The notes under the pieces: generated by a model | Told to the model about the DNA's origin: nothing | Databases searched by the model: none | The model's input: the letters and a program-made list of their open reading frames with translations, nothing else | Translations under genes and position numbers: made by a program | In this document: piece by piece, positions 26,572 to 35,590 of the stretch | Layout: every line of letters starts with the position of its first letter | Position numbering within the stretch: position 1 is the stretch's first letter | Source: Sphingomonas sp. AP4-R1 | GTDB lineage: Bacteria > Pseudomonadota > Alphaproteobacteria > Sphingomonadales > Sphingomonadaceae | NCBI RefSeq assembly: GCF_013113735.1 | Contig: NZ_CP053346.1 | Coordinates: forward strand, 3,176,001-3,240,000 | Direction of reading: 5' to 3' | Length of the DNA stretch: 64,000 nt

Positions 26572-29091
26572 TCAAAACTGCTTGCGGATCGTCAGACGCA
26601 CTGTGCGGCCGACAGGATCGACTTCGTAACGCGAGTATCCGGGGGCAGAATCTCCATCCTTGTCCAAAAGCTGCCGGTAGCGGTCGAAAAGGTTCTGAAC
26701 ACTGAATGTCATTTTCCAGTGGCCGGCAAGAGATCTATTGGTCAAATGCCCGATCAATTTATCAGGATAGGCAAACATAGATAAACCTAATATCATCGCT
26801 GGCTTCACCCGAAGACGGTTCGCATCAACACCTATGAAGGCGTCACTACTCCATTGACCATTGAGACTGACGCCAAACGCCGGAGTTCCTGTGTTCATTT
26901 GCAGGGCAATCGACTGGCGAGGCAATCCCTGCCCGCCTTTCAATCGTTTTACGATCGGCAAGCCAGCCTTAGTAATAAATCTGGATGCAAGTGTAGCCTG
27001 ATAAGCGAAAGATGCTCCAAAGTTCAAAGGTGATCCAATAGATTCGGATTTCTCCCGCGATGATCGTGTGCTTGAGGGAGTTCGACGAGAGCGAAAGGAA
27101 ACGCTAGCTCCGATCTCGTCTGAAACATCTCTGTAAATATTAATGGGACGCATATCGACTGCGATCAGATCGCCATTTGCATCACGTGAGACACGTTCGG
27201 GAAATCCTTGCTCTATCTCCTGGGTAAGATCCGGAAAAGGGGCAATAGCATCACGAAGGTGAGATGTTCTATATGATGCGGTCGCTGTAACGAGCTTCAA
27301 AAATTCAGGCTGTATCGATGCGGAGACCACCCGTCTCAATTGCGAGCCACCCCGGAGATTTGGATTTCCACCAGAAGCACGGATTATTTCGGCGGGCTCT
27401 TGGCGCGTATAGTCAAACACCGATTGTGGCACGAACGTGGTTTGGCCATTCAGTTGAGCTATGGTTGGCGTCGAGGCAAGACGTTCAATTGATGCACTTA
27501 TTTGAATGGCTGATATAGGCGACCAAAATATCTCATATGCGGAGTTCCACAATGGTCTCTGCCCACTAATGGCGCGTCGCCCGAACTTTATATTAAAAGA
27601 TAAATCTCCAACACTGTCGGCGATTCCGAGTATCCGTGAGACCGGAGCGCCAATTGATAACTGAGTAGCGAGCATCGATCGATGCGCACCTGCCGTTGCG
27701 TATGCGGCCCTATCGTCATTTGGCTCGGTCTGCCTTGTTCTTGCGTCGAGGAGAGAGTTATTGACGGTCCATGAAATGAGAGGCGAGATGAACGACACGT
27801 TACCCCTCGCCATTACATCTAGCGAGAAACTGCTAGAGAGAGCTCGCTCGTAGTTCGATTTTATCAAACTACTAAAAGCTGATGAGTATGGATTATCGTT
27901 AATATTGTCATTTAACGCTGATGAAGCATAATCGACTTCTGTAACATATTGTGATTGAAGTCTATTTGTCGATTTTGAGGTCGAAAATGAACTAGATATT
28001 GATGCACTCACCCCATAAAGGCGCCCGGATAAACTTCCTGAAATAGATTTTTGTGTTTGCAGATTTCGCGCCAGAAGTGGCTCGCCGCTATTTAATGGAC
28101 GATGAAGGTCTATATCACTTTTGAATGGGGACCACATGCTTCCCTTTGGTATGATGATAGACAGCATTGGAACTCCTAGCTGACTGTTGTCGCTGTCGCG
28201 CGAGAACCCTAAAGACAAAGTTGCCGACACTTTTCCAAAGCGACGCGCCGCGCTTAAGTCGAGTCCAGCGCTACTCGCCGCAGGCTTAAGGGACCGGAAC
28301 ATGTCGGGATTGCGCAGAAGAGATGGATTCGCGGATTCTCGGAAGTCTGAGATTTCGTATGCCGCTTGGGCTTCCTCCGGGGGTATTGCAATCAACCCGG
28401 CGTGTCCCACCATCTGGCTGAATGAGGGATCAATCTCACCCCCGGATGGCGTGACGATGTATCCGGTTGGGCCGAATGGGATCGGGTTTTGAGGAAACTG
28501 GCGCGAGCTTCGCAAGAGCGCGCCTTGATGGTTTGAGCGAGCCTCGGCGCTCCAGCGCGTATCGCCTTTGATGGCGCTATACGTTGCAGAGAGGCCTGCG
28601 CCATCTTGCCCACCGGCTGTCGCTGCGTTGAAGGCTATCTCTGCATCGACTCGCCGGAACTTCGCTTTCAAGACAAGATTGACGACGCGCTGTCCCGCTG
28701 AGGTGCTATACTGGGTTCCCGCGCCTTGCTTGAGAACCGTTATCTCAGAAAGGGCCTCCGGCGGGAATTTTAGCAGCGCCTTATCAAGGCCGATCGGAAC
28801 CCCGTTTACTAAGACAATGGGCTCACGGCCTTCGGGGTCGATGTAGGGGCTCAACCGCGTGAGAAGTTCACCGATGCTGTCCGTGCCTTGAGATGAAATC
28901 TCGTCCTGATCGAATTTAGTGGCAACATCGGCAGTGGACTGCGTGCTGCGATCGCCCGTAACCACGATTTCGAGGGGCTGATGTATCGGTTCGGCTTGAA
29001 ACCCGGCTTGCACGCTTTCCGCGCTGCCAATGTTGACGCCCTGCGCCGCAGCAATCAGCGCAGGCGCAAGTAGCGACAGATAGTTGAGCAA
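26572..29091 (-). CDS. TonB-dependent receptor of the island
   Basis: An 839-residue outer-membrane receptor. Signal-like N-terminus, a TonB box-like LEIVVTGDRS, a plug (about 50-150: DSIGELLTRLSPYID, VLVNGVPIG, ITVLKQGAGTQYS) and a large barrel ending in RLTIRKQF with terminal Phe. The start is TTG 29091 with a weak ribosome site. Codon use and GC are lower than in flanking chromosome, fitting recent acquisition. Neighbours are a small secreted protein and a YncE-like propeller upstream, and a TonB-C/repeat protein downstream, all on one strand. Substrate unknown. Confidence 0.88.
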   Translation of the reverse strand: MLNYLSLLAPALIAAAQGVNIGSAESVQAGFQAEPIHQPLEIVVTGDRSTQSTADVATKFDQDEISSQGTDSIGELLTRLSPYIDPEGREPIVLVNGVPIGLDKALLKFPPEALSEITVLKQGAGTQYSTSAGQRVVNLVLKAKFRRVDAEIAFNAATAGGQDGAGLSATYSAIKGDTRWSAEARSNHQGALLRSSRQFPQNPIPFGPTGYIVTPSGGEIDPSFSQMVGHAGLIAIPPEEAQAAYEISDFRESANPSLLRNPDMFRSLKPAASSAGLDLSAARRFGKVSATLSLGFSRDSDNSQLGVPMLSIIIPKGSMWSPFKSDIDLHRPLNSGEPLLARNLQTQKSISGSLSGRLYGVSASISSSFSTSKSTNRLQSQYVTEVDYASSALNDNINDNPYSSAFSSLIKSNYERALSSSFSLDVMARGNVSFISPLISWTVNNSLLDARTRQTEPNDDRAAYATAGAHRSMLATQLSIGAPVSRILGIADSVGDLSFNIKFGRRAISGQRPLWNSAYEIFWSPISAIQISASIERLASTPTIAQLNGQTTFVPQSVFDYTRQEPAEIIRASGGNPNLRGGSQLRRVVSASIQPEFLKLVTATASYRTSHLRDAIAPFPDLTQEIEQGFPERVSRDANGDLIAVDMRPINIYRDVSDEIGASVSFRSRRTPSSTRSSREKSESIGSPLNFGASFAYQATLASRFITKAGLPIVKRLKGGQGLPRQSIALQMNTGTPAFGVSLNGQWSSDAFIGVDANRLRVKPAMILGLSMFAYPDKLIGHLTNRSLAGHWKMTFSVQNLFDRYRQLLDKDGDSAPGYSRYEVDPVGRTVRLTIRKQF

Positions 29092-29153
29092 TCTGATTAT
29101 CCGATTTGTATTGCGCCCGCTCGTATCCTGCAGAACGAACGGGCGCTCTCAGC

Positions 29154-29483
29154 TTAGTCGGATCGTGGGGTTCCAGTGTAGGTCATCAGACTTGCATAAG
29201 GTCCGCCCCAAGTAGTGGCGAATGACGCATAGTCTGGCAGAGGAAACGAGCTTTGATGGAAGATGTCACTGAACACCTCAGATCCACCGCCACAATCGAG
29301 GAAGTTGGTTCGACCGACCCAAACGACGCTGTAAGTCACGCCATTTGGCCCCTTCCAGTCGTAGCAGCGCTCGTCACTAAAGTAGTAACCGAACTTCGTC
29401 TGCTCAGCAGCGATTCCTGCAATTGATGGTGTAGAGAGCGCCGACGCGAATAGTATCGCGCTTGAAACAAGGAATTTTTTCAC
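29154..29483 (-). CDS. Small secreted protein of the receptor cluster
   Basis: A 109-residue protein with a clear signal peptide (VKKFLVSSAILFASALSTPSIA). The mature part has two Cys (DERCYDWKG and LDCGGGSE), probably a disulfide, and many aromatic residues. GTG 29483 is preferred because AAGGA lies 7 bp upstream; TTG 29498 would add 5 residues. The family is not recognised. Placed between a propeller gene and a TonB receptor gene, it could be a periplasmic or surface partner, or a substrate. Confidence 0.6.
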   Translation of the reverse strand: MKKFLVSSAILFASALSTPSIAGIAAEQTKFGYYFSDERCYDWKGPNGVTYSVVWVGRTNFLDCGGGSEVFSDIFHQSSFPLPDYASFATTWGGPYASLMTYTGTPRSD

Positions 29484-29958
29484 CCCATTTTCCTTCAAAA
29501 TACTGAAACAAGTCTCAGCACTTTGAAGTTATAATTCTCACTATACAGCATCAAGATGTATGATCCGATTTGGATTGTTATTTTTTTCGGTGAAATAATA
29601 ATTCGTATTGAGCTTTAGAATTCCATCTCAAATAACGAAAATCAAACTACATTCCTTCAGGCAGACTGACTTTTTATCTGACATATTGCTCATAAGATCA
29701 TGAGGCACTTCGAGTGATCGCCGCTGGTAGAGTGCATTTACTATGTATTCCCTCCGCGAAATCCGAGCGCAACACGGCACTATGCGTCGCGGGTAACTAT
29801 ACCCGCGCGGCATATGGCATCCTGACGCCAAGGAAGGGTAACTGCCTTATGCGTTCGTACAAAATGGAGAATGCCCCAATATTTTATCTCGGCAATCCAA
29901 AAAGACTATAGGACAGAGAATTCGATCAAGAATGGATCATGACTCAAAATATCGAGTA
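29484..29958. other. AT-rich interval without recognised gene
   Basis: About 475 bp, clearly lower in GC than the rest of the window (for example 29510-29640). Short frames exist on both strands but none is supported by family or a ribosome site. It probably holds the promoter for the small secreted protein and receptor genes; I see no clear RNA gene. Confidence 0.5.
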
Positions 29959-31113
29959 TTAACGGATCGTTTTGTCCGTTTCGGCCATTTTTATAAAAAT
30001 CTCGTTTTCGCCAAATTGAGATATTACCAGAGCGTTGCCGTCTGGCATGAAACTTATGTCTCTTGGAAATCTGCCTACCTTAATTTCGCTCACGGCCTTA
30101 GCCTTAGACGGGTCAGCAGGTTCAACCAGAGTCAGACTTCCGGCGGTGTAATCGTAGCGCCCGGAATTCGCGACCCAAAGCCGACGCCCGTCCGGGCTGA
30201 TGGCCAATCCGATTGGGGAGCTGCCAACCACCAGCGTTTTAACAAGGGCCGATCTTATTAGGGGGCGAGCGATGAGATCTGCGTCAAAGGCGAGGATGCG
30301 GCCATCGCTCCGTGCGCTGACCCAAAGGTATTGCCCGCTTGATGATATCTCGACGCGGACAGGATTGCAGCCAGCTTTTTCTATCCGGATAACTGACCGC
30401 TCAGGAGAGGCTATTGCCAGAGCGGTATCGATTACAAAAACAGCGCCCTCCGCGTATGGTGTTTCCGCGCCCTGTTCGGGGCGGCAGGGCCCCGTACCGC
30501 CTAGGCTTTGACTAGTGGAAAATAGCTTGGTCCCATCGGGAGACAAAGCGAGGCCGACTGGCGCCTGCCCCACTGGCACGCGGCCGATGATAGCCTTGTT
30601 AGTTCGACCTTGAACGGCATTGGCAACATTAATCACCACTACACTCTGGTTCCGCTCCTCGCTCACAAAAAGGATCGAGTCGTCCTTAGAAAATTGGGGA
30701 TATAGCGCGCCGAATGCTCCTTCTGGGACGACGGCTACTATCGGATCACGCGCCGCATCGGGATTGGCCAAGATATGCGCGTCGAGCAGTATGACAGCCT
30801 GTTTGGCGGCGACAGCAAGCAAATCGCCATTATGAGAGAGCTTGAGCCCCCCTCCCGAGCCCATGGGGGTCTGTACGATACGCGTGAGTTCGAATTTGCC
30901 GTTCTTATTGGATAGCACAGCGATGCTGCCGGCATTTCGGTCCTGCACCAGAGAAGCAAAAATCTGGCAATTGTCGGACGATGACACTGATGCGAATGGG
31001 CGTCCTGGCAGCTTGATCGTTTGATCGCCGGACAGACGTATGCACGAGGCGTGGCTGGCGGTGCCGACAAACATCGCTAACACAGCGTATGCACTTAGGC
31101 GAAGGCGCCGCAT
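29959..31113 (-). CDS. YncE-like beta-propeller, secreted
   Basis: A 384-residue exported protein with signal peptide (LRLSAYAVLAMFVGTASHA) and seven-blade propeller style repeats of the YncE/lactonase type: VPVGQAPVGLALSPDGTKLF, VVGSSPIGLAISPDGRRLWV, VGRFPRDISFMPDGNALVIS. ATG 31113 follows GGGAG with 6-nt spacing; a GTG at 31128 would add 5 residues. It begins the minus-strand cluster that continues, after an AT-rich gap, with a small secreted protein, a TonB receptor and a repeat protein. The ligand is unknown. Confidence 0.82.
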   Translation of the reverse strand: MRRLRLSAYAVLAMFVGTASHASCIRLSGDQTIKLPGRPFASVSSSDNCQIFASLVQDRNAGSIAVLSNKNGKFELTRIVQTPMGSGGGLKLSHNGDLLAVAAKQAVILLDAHILANPDAARDPIVAVVPEGAFGALYPQFSKDDSILFVSEERNQSVVVINVANAVQGRTNKAIIGRVPVGQAPVGLALSPDGTKLFSTSQSLGGTGPCRPEQGAETPYAEGAVFVIDTALAIASPERSVIRIEKAGCNPVRVEISSSGQYLWVSARSDGRILAFDADLIARPLIRSALVKTLVVGSSPIGLAISPDGRRLWVANSGRYDYTAGSLTLVEPADPSKAKAVSEIKVGRFPRDISFMPDGNALVISQFGENEIFIKMAETDKTIR

Positions 31114-31333
31114 TGAAAACTCCCACACCGATCTGCAGCGTTTAAACGCCTGAGTGTCTAGCGCAAACCAGATGGCGGCGACACTGAGGCTCTATCTCTC
31201 TTTCGCAAAATGGCTTGGATGCGAGCCACTTTTTTTGGTGAGAGGGCGACGATCAGCAAAAAGCAAAGCCTTCGCTACTCCGCATCTCTTCTTTCGCGAC
31301 ATTGGGCCGAACCCGTTCTGGGAACTCACTATC

Positions 31334-31760
31334 TGAACCGCCCCGGGTTTGTCGGAGGCTCCAACTCCTGAGAAGGTGGAGCCTGTATGAGCAAGACGAC
31401 GAACAAGTTTGCGCCCGAGGTCCGCGAGCGAGCGGTACGGATGGTGCTGGATCACGAGCGCGATCACCCATCGCGATGGGCAGCGGTAGTTTCCATTGCG
31501 GAGAAGATCGGCTGCGTTCCGCAGACACTGCATGAGTGGGTAAAGAACGCTGAGGTGAACAGCGGCAAGCGCGCTGGCGTTCCGACCGAAGTTGCTGACA
31601 AGATGAAAGCGTTGGAGCGCGAAGTCCGCGAGCTGCGACAGGCCAACGAGATCCTGCGCAAGGCATCCGCATATGATGATCGCGCACGAATGCCGCGACG
31701 CCTTCGGGCGTCGCGGCATTGGCCGCAGCTCCAGATGCCAGGGCCATGATCACGCCTGCT
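31334..31760 (+). mobile_element. IS3-family remnant (left end plus orfA)
   Basis: The left end TGAACCGCCCCGGGTTTGTC starting at 31334 is the type of terminal repeat found in IS3-group elements, and orfA follows. The orfB part is nearly all missing: after the orfA motif LRKASAY the sequence jumps to a decayed short piece (HECRDAFG in another frame) and stops. No right inverted repeat is found. Confidence 0.7.
31387..31749 (+). pseudogene. IS3-family transposase OrfA, 3' truncated
   Basis: A reading frame of 120 codons. The first 97 residues match IS3 OrfA: HTH region [36 protein letters not shown], and the leucine zipper [18 protein letters not shown]. The remaining residues are unrelated read-through into a deletion scar. 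Without OrfB it cannot transpose. Confidence 0.75.
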
Positions 31761-31816
31761 GTTTGCCTCAGTGCGTATTCTAGAGGTTGTCTCCTGGCGT
31801 GTCGATCGGCCGTAGA

Positions 31817-32334
31817 TTATGATGCGGGTGGCTCCATCAATGTTTCAAGGCGGCCGAGCGTTTTGCCCCAAGCACCCACACGACGGTAATCGCCTTTGAA
31901 CCCGTCATAGTTGATCGTGACAAGAAGCTGCTCGCCGATAAAGTTCGGCGAAGGCAACTGACCGTCCGGCTCTACGCCCGACCTCAAGGTTGCCAAAATG
32001 CGATCGATTTCGGCCCCAGATTCGGGCGATAATGCGTAGGTTCTCGCATCATGATCGATGGAAGCGCCGCAATGTGGCGACATCGCACAGGCATAAGACA
32101 CCGACCAGCCCGCTCCCGTCTTATTCCCTACGATACTCAGCATAGTGTCCAAAGGGCCATGCCCGACATCGATTATCTCGATCTGCCCATTGGCGGAGGC
32201 GGCCGGCAATCCCGCAAGCCGGCGGATCATCAAATCGGTGGGTTCCCGTTTGGTGGATGATTGCTGCCCCTGTGCGGCGCACGTTGCCGACATCAAAATC
32301 GCGAACGCTAAAGGCGGTTTTTTCGAAAAGCCAT
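31817..32334 (-). pseudogene. Small secreted protein gene, frameshifted in an A6 run
   Basis: The main frame (31817-32296) encodes about 159 residues with no recognised family (YACAMSPHCGASIDHDARTYALS). Upstream, ATG 32334 behind GGGAG begins MAFRK, then hits a stop; adding one base to the run of six A (T6 at 32318-32323 on the plus strand) gives MAFRKKPPLAFAILMSATCA, a normal signal peptide joined in frame to the main body. So it is an exported protein whose reading is broken at a homopolymer. Without the change only a TTG at 32296 could start it. Confidence 0.6.
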
Positions 32335-32482
32335 CGCCTGCACTCCCATTTCTGGATGAACCAGGTTAACGCCGGTTTGGCGGCACGAAAACGGGGAACA
32401 CGGGGAATGACCAAATTTTTCATCGTGCCAATCTCCCGTTTGTGACAGAAGTCCTTTTCTCAGCACGATAGCTTCCAATTTT

Positions 32483-32947
32483 TTACAGGGGGAGGCCAAG
32501 AAAAGACGCGCCGGGGACCGGGTTGAAGGAAACCGGCTCGGCCGCTACAAAATTGAAGGCCGCATAGAGCTTCCGCGCGGAAACGGATTTCTCCTGCACG
32601 TCGAGCCTCATTTCGCGATAGCTGGCGACACGAGCCTCCGCGATCAGTCGCTCTACCAGCTTGTGTCCTACCTGCCGGCCCCGCGCGCTGGGGCGAACAT
32701 AAAGCCGCTTCATCTCGCATATGTCGGCGCTGACCTCGCGGAGCGCGATACAACCTTCGATCTTGCCACCATGATCGGCGAGCAGCACGCATCCCTTGGG
32801 CGTCGCGTATTTGCCGGGGAGGTTTGTAAACTCGGCGTCGTTCCCCTGATAATCGAGATTCACCGGGGAATTGGCGATGAACTCACGCCAGATGCTCAAC
32901 ACCGAAGCGGTATCATCGGGGAAAATCGCGTGCCTGATGATGGTCAT
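32483..32947 (-). CDS. GNAT-family N-acetyltransferase
   Basis: A 154-residue acetyltransferase. Motif A with the acetyl-CoA loop is seen as MKRLYVRPSARGRQVGHKL, followed by LVERLIAEARVASYREMRLDV and the later SARKLYAAFNFVAAEPV motif B. ATG 32947 (MTIIRHAIFPDDTASVLSIW) is preferred over an upstream extension of 11 residues. The acceptor substrate cannot be told. Confidence 0.87.
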   Translation of the reverse strand: MTIIRHAIFPDDTASVLSIWREFIANSPVNLDYQGNDAEFTNLPGKYATPKGCVLLADHGGKIEGCIALREVSADICEMKRLYVRPSARGRQVGHKLVERLIAEARVASYREMRLDVQEKSVSARKLYAAFNFVAAEPVSFNPVPGASFLGLPL

Positions 32948-33105
32948 GGCACGTTGCGTCGCTGATAATCGTGGCAGCAATGGGACGCCGTCGTGGCAAT
33001 CATAAACGGCAGGAAATGAGGCGACTGCTGACCGGCAGTTGTAGCGGGTTGCCAGCGCTTCCGAAGGAAAATCACGGTAAGTGGCGCCTATGCGGCGGGT
33101 CCCCT

Positions 33106-33273
33106 TTATCCAGTTTTGCCTTGCTCGTTCTCGCGGCGCTCGACCTCGCGTTCTAGAACCTCGCGAATGAAGGCGGCGCGGCGCTGCCGTCCTACCAGCT
33201 TATCGATCCGTTCGCCAAGACCTTCGGGCAAACGGACATTAGTCGATTTCACATTGAGCGGCGGCCTTCCCAT
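33106..33273 (-). CDS. Ribbon-helix-helix (CopG/Arc-like) DNA-binding protein
   Basis: A 55-residue reading frame. After MGRPPLNVKSTNVRLPEGL, a basic beta-strand (STNVRLP), come two helices (GERIDKLVGRQ, RAAFIREVLEREVERRENE), the ribbon-helix-helix pattern. Charged, no Cys. Such proteins are antitoxins or plasmid/island regulators. No toxin gene follows it, so it may instead control the divergent gene pair at 33429-35590, whose promoter lies about 65 bp upstream of this start. Confidence 0.7.
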   Translation of the reverse strand: MGRPPLNVKSTNVRLPEGLGERIDKLVGRQRRAAFIREVLEREVERRENEQGKTG

Positions 33274-33335
33274 CCTGTCGTCGTAGCCGCGTATCAGGCC
33301 CTTTCAATCGGAAGCCGATTAAGCGGTGCCGGTTA

Positions 33336-33365
33336 TTGAACATTTCCTGCCTTTAGTGTTATAAG
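33336..33365 (+). promoter_or_regulatory. Candidate sigma-70-type promoter
   Basis: TTGAAC (33336-33341) and TATAAG (33360-33365) with an 18-nt spacer, followed 64 bp later by the ATG of the gene at 33429. Both boxes are close to consensus, in a locally AT-richer stretch between two divergent genes. Confidence 0.5.
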
Positions 33366-33428
33366 CGATGCCGCTTAGTCCTTCCGAAGCACGTGATCGC
33401 TTCGGGACGGCCGGAAGAAGGCGGACCA

Positions 33429-34070
33429 ATGACCTCACGGGAAAGTCCTCCGGGTGATTCGACGGGCGGCACGTCGCGTCGTAATTTACTGCGCCACATG
33501 GCGACGGCTCCGGTCGCGGTGTCGGTGATCGCCTCGCCCTGGGCGAAGGCGCTGGCGGCATTGCACGACCGCTACGAGGATGCGCCCGCCTTGCTACGCC
33601 GCAGCCGGGAAGGACGCCGGATAAGCCACGACCGCTACCACAGCGCGGAAATCGCCTTCATAGGCATCGAGGCGGGGTTCTTCGCCGATCCCCGTCATAT
33701 CCGCACGACGCTGCATCAAGCGGGAGCCGTCGCCAAGCTGGCCTTGTGCGCGCATCTGCTGGACGTGGGCTTTGCCGACGAGTGGAACGCCGAACATATC
33801 CGGCAGGACATCACCAAGGCCCTCGCTTATGCCAATGCGACGGGGTTCGGGCATGACTGCCCGGAGACGGCGCGGCTGGCGGTCATTCTCTCGCCTTATT
33901 GGAAATGGGGCTATCCCCATTTGATCGGCGACCCGCCGATGGACGATGGCGGGTGGAAACACGATCGGGTCCGCGGTCTCATCCGCGCCTTGTTGGCTCG
34001 CGTGGCGGACGTGACCGGCCATCCCCGCCCGAAGGGATGCGACGGCTTCGGTCGGGAGGCGCGGGCATGA
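33429..34070 (+). CDS. Conserved hypothetical protein with Tat-like N-terminus
   Basis: A 213-residue protein of unrecognised family. The N-terminus carries SRRNLLRHMATAPVAVSVIASPWAKA, a twin-arginine-like signal. The rest is helical with many Trp, His and Arg (SPYWKWGYPHLIGDPPMDDGG). ATG 33429 follows GGAAGAAGG. Its stop overlaps the ATG of the next gene (ATGA at 34067-34070), so it is translationally coupled to the HEPN-STN fusion. If exported, it would share the periplasm with the STN domain of its partner. Confidence 0.65.
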   Translation: MTSRESPPGDSTGGTSRRNLLRHMATAPVAVSVIASPWAKALAALHDRYEDAPALLRRSREGRRISHDRYHSAEIAFIGIEAGFFADPRHIRTTLHQAGAVAKLALCAHLLDVGFADEWNAEHIRQDITKALAYANATGFGHDCPETARLAVILSPYWKWGYPHLIGDPPMDDGGWKHDRVRGLIRALLARVADVTGHPRPKGCDGFGREARA

Positions 34071-35590
34071 TGCTGCGCACCGACGCCGATCACTTGCCCG
34101 TCCCGATCCGGGAGGAACTGCTGCACGTCGCGACGATATTATTCGAGGCGTTTGCCGAGACGACTAAGGGCAGATGCTCCGAACATTATCGGGCGGGCCG
34201 TATTCTTGCGCTGATCCTGCATGGCCCTCATGCCGAGCAGGATTGGGAGCATATCGTGCCGGGAGAAGCGTTCCGGTTGCTGGCGATCGTCAACTACCCA
34301 CGGCTCGCGCGCAGCGAACGCGACTGGCGGCTGGTGCGTGACCGTCTGCGCCGCGCATGGGAGTTCGGCGAGATTGCACGACCTGTGCGTCTTTCCGTCG
34401 AATGCCTCGAACGAATCAACCATGCTCTTGTCGAGGGCGTTCCACATTTCGTCTCGGTCGCCGAACGAGGAATAGCGCTCTACCAGATGGAGGGGTTGCG
34501 CCTCAAAACGCCGCGCCACCTGCCCGCGCGGGAACGGGCCGTTCGTGGCATCGCGGAGTATCTGCGCTGGCACCAAAGCGGCAGCGATTTTCTCGCTGGT
34601 GCGGCCTTCTATCGCGATCAGGGTAACGGGCCAATGACGGCGCTGTTGCTGCATCAGGCGTGCGAGCATCTCTATCTGTGCGTGCTGTGGTCGCTCACCC
34701 TTCATGGCCCGCGCACCCACGCACTGGACGAACTGCGCGAAGCCGCCGAGGCGCTGGATAGCAACCTGACCGCGACGTGGCCGAGGGCAACCCGATTCGA
34801 GCGTCGCGCCTTCGGTTGTATCCGTCGTGCCTATATCGAGGCCCGTTACGGACGCTCCTACAGGATTTCGCCGCAGGAATTGACGTGGGCGTTCGGGCGC
34901 GTCGAGATATTGCAGGAATCGACGGTCCGGGCGTGCGCCGATTACCAAGCGGCGCTGATCGCGGACACGTCAGCTCCCATGCTTCCGGCACCCACAGAAG
35001 CGGCGACAACGGCCACGCTTCCACAGCCCCTCCAATGCACCAACATGCTGAAACGGACATGGCAGATCGCACGCCGTACCGCGCCATCGCGGGTTCACTG
35101 GAACCGGCTCATTCACGTTCGCCGGTTTTGGCATTCGCAGAGATTCACGCAATGGGCCGGGAGCCTGCACTTCGCGATGATCGGACTATGTCTGTTTCTA
35201 GCCGGTGCGGAGGCGGCGCTATGGCGGGTGCGCTCGATCTATTCCGCGCAGACCGTTCGCTCGGAACCCGCAGACCCTTCCGCCGTGCTGGACTTCGATG
35301 TGCGCGCGGACACGGTATTGGGAGCGGTAGGAGATATTGCGAACCGCGCGGGCTACCGGATCAAGGCCACCGAGGATATTTGGGCCGTGCGCTGGACCGG
35401 GGCCTATCGCGCCAAGGCGACAACCTTCGACGCTTTGGCGGACGTCCTGTACGGCTCCGGTCTTTGCCCCGCGATCCGGGGCGACACCATCACCGTGCGC
35501 TATTGCGACAAGAGCCGCCCGCCAAGGGTCGTCTCGATCGAATATCAGACCATGCCGGACGGCACCGTGCGCATGGAGGTGCCGCGCTGA
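34067..35590 (+). CDS. Putative MNT/HEPN protein fused to a membrane helix and STN-like domain
   Basis: A 507-residue protein with an unusual layout. Residues about 15-150 look like a degenerate nucleotidyltransferase (RILALILHGPHAEQDW, EAFRLLAIVN) lacking the normal GSxARG and DxD catalytic residues. Residues about 170-300 resemble a HEPN domain (LLLHQACEHLYLCVLWSL, HGPRTHALDELREAAEAL). A single membrane helix lies at 366-386 (SLHFAMIGLCLFLAGAEAAL). The C-terminus, about 406-480, is STN-like (VLDFDVRADTVLGAVGDIAN, LADVLYGSGL), a fold of secretins and TonB signal receptors. The HEPN part would be cytoplasmic and the STN part periplasmic. Domain calls rest on motifs only. It overlaps traD convergently. 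Confidence 0.6.
   Translation: MMLRTDADHLPVPIREELLHVATILFEAFAETTKGRCSEHYRAGRILALILHGPHAEQDWEHIVPGEAFRLLAIVNYPRLARSERDWRLVRDRLRRAWEFGEIARPVRLSVECLERINHALVEGVPHFVSVAERGIALYQMEGLRLKTPRHLPARERAVRGIAEYLRWHQSGSDFLAGAAFYRDQGNGPMTALLLHQACEHLYLCVLWSLTLHGPRTHALDELREAAEALDSNLTATWPRATRFERRAFGCIRRAYIEARYGRSYRISPQELTWAFGRVEILQESTVRACADYQAALIADTSAPMLPAPTEAATTATLPQPLQCTNMLKRTWQIARRTAPSRVHWNRLIHVRRFWHSQRFTQWAGSLHFAMIGLCLFLAGAEAALWRVRSIYSAQTVRSEPADPSAVLDFDVRADTVLGAVGDIANRAGYRIKATEDIWAVRWTGAYRAKATTFDALADVLYGSGLCPAIRGDTITVRYCDKSRPPRVVSIEYQTMPDGTVRMEVPR

Noticed and set aside
29628-29911. Short frames on both strands in the AT-rich gap
   Set aside because: No ribosome site or recognisable family; frames this short occur by chance.
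31253-31753. Minus-strand frames over the IS3 remnant
   Set aside because: Antisense of orfA with no family match.
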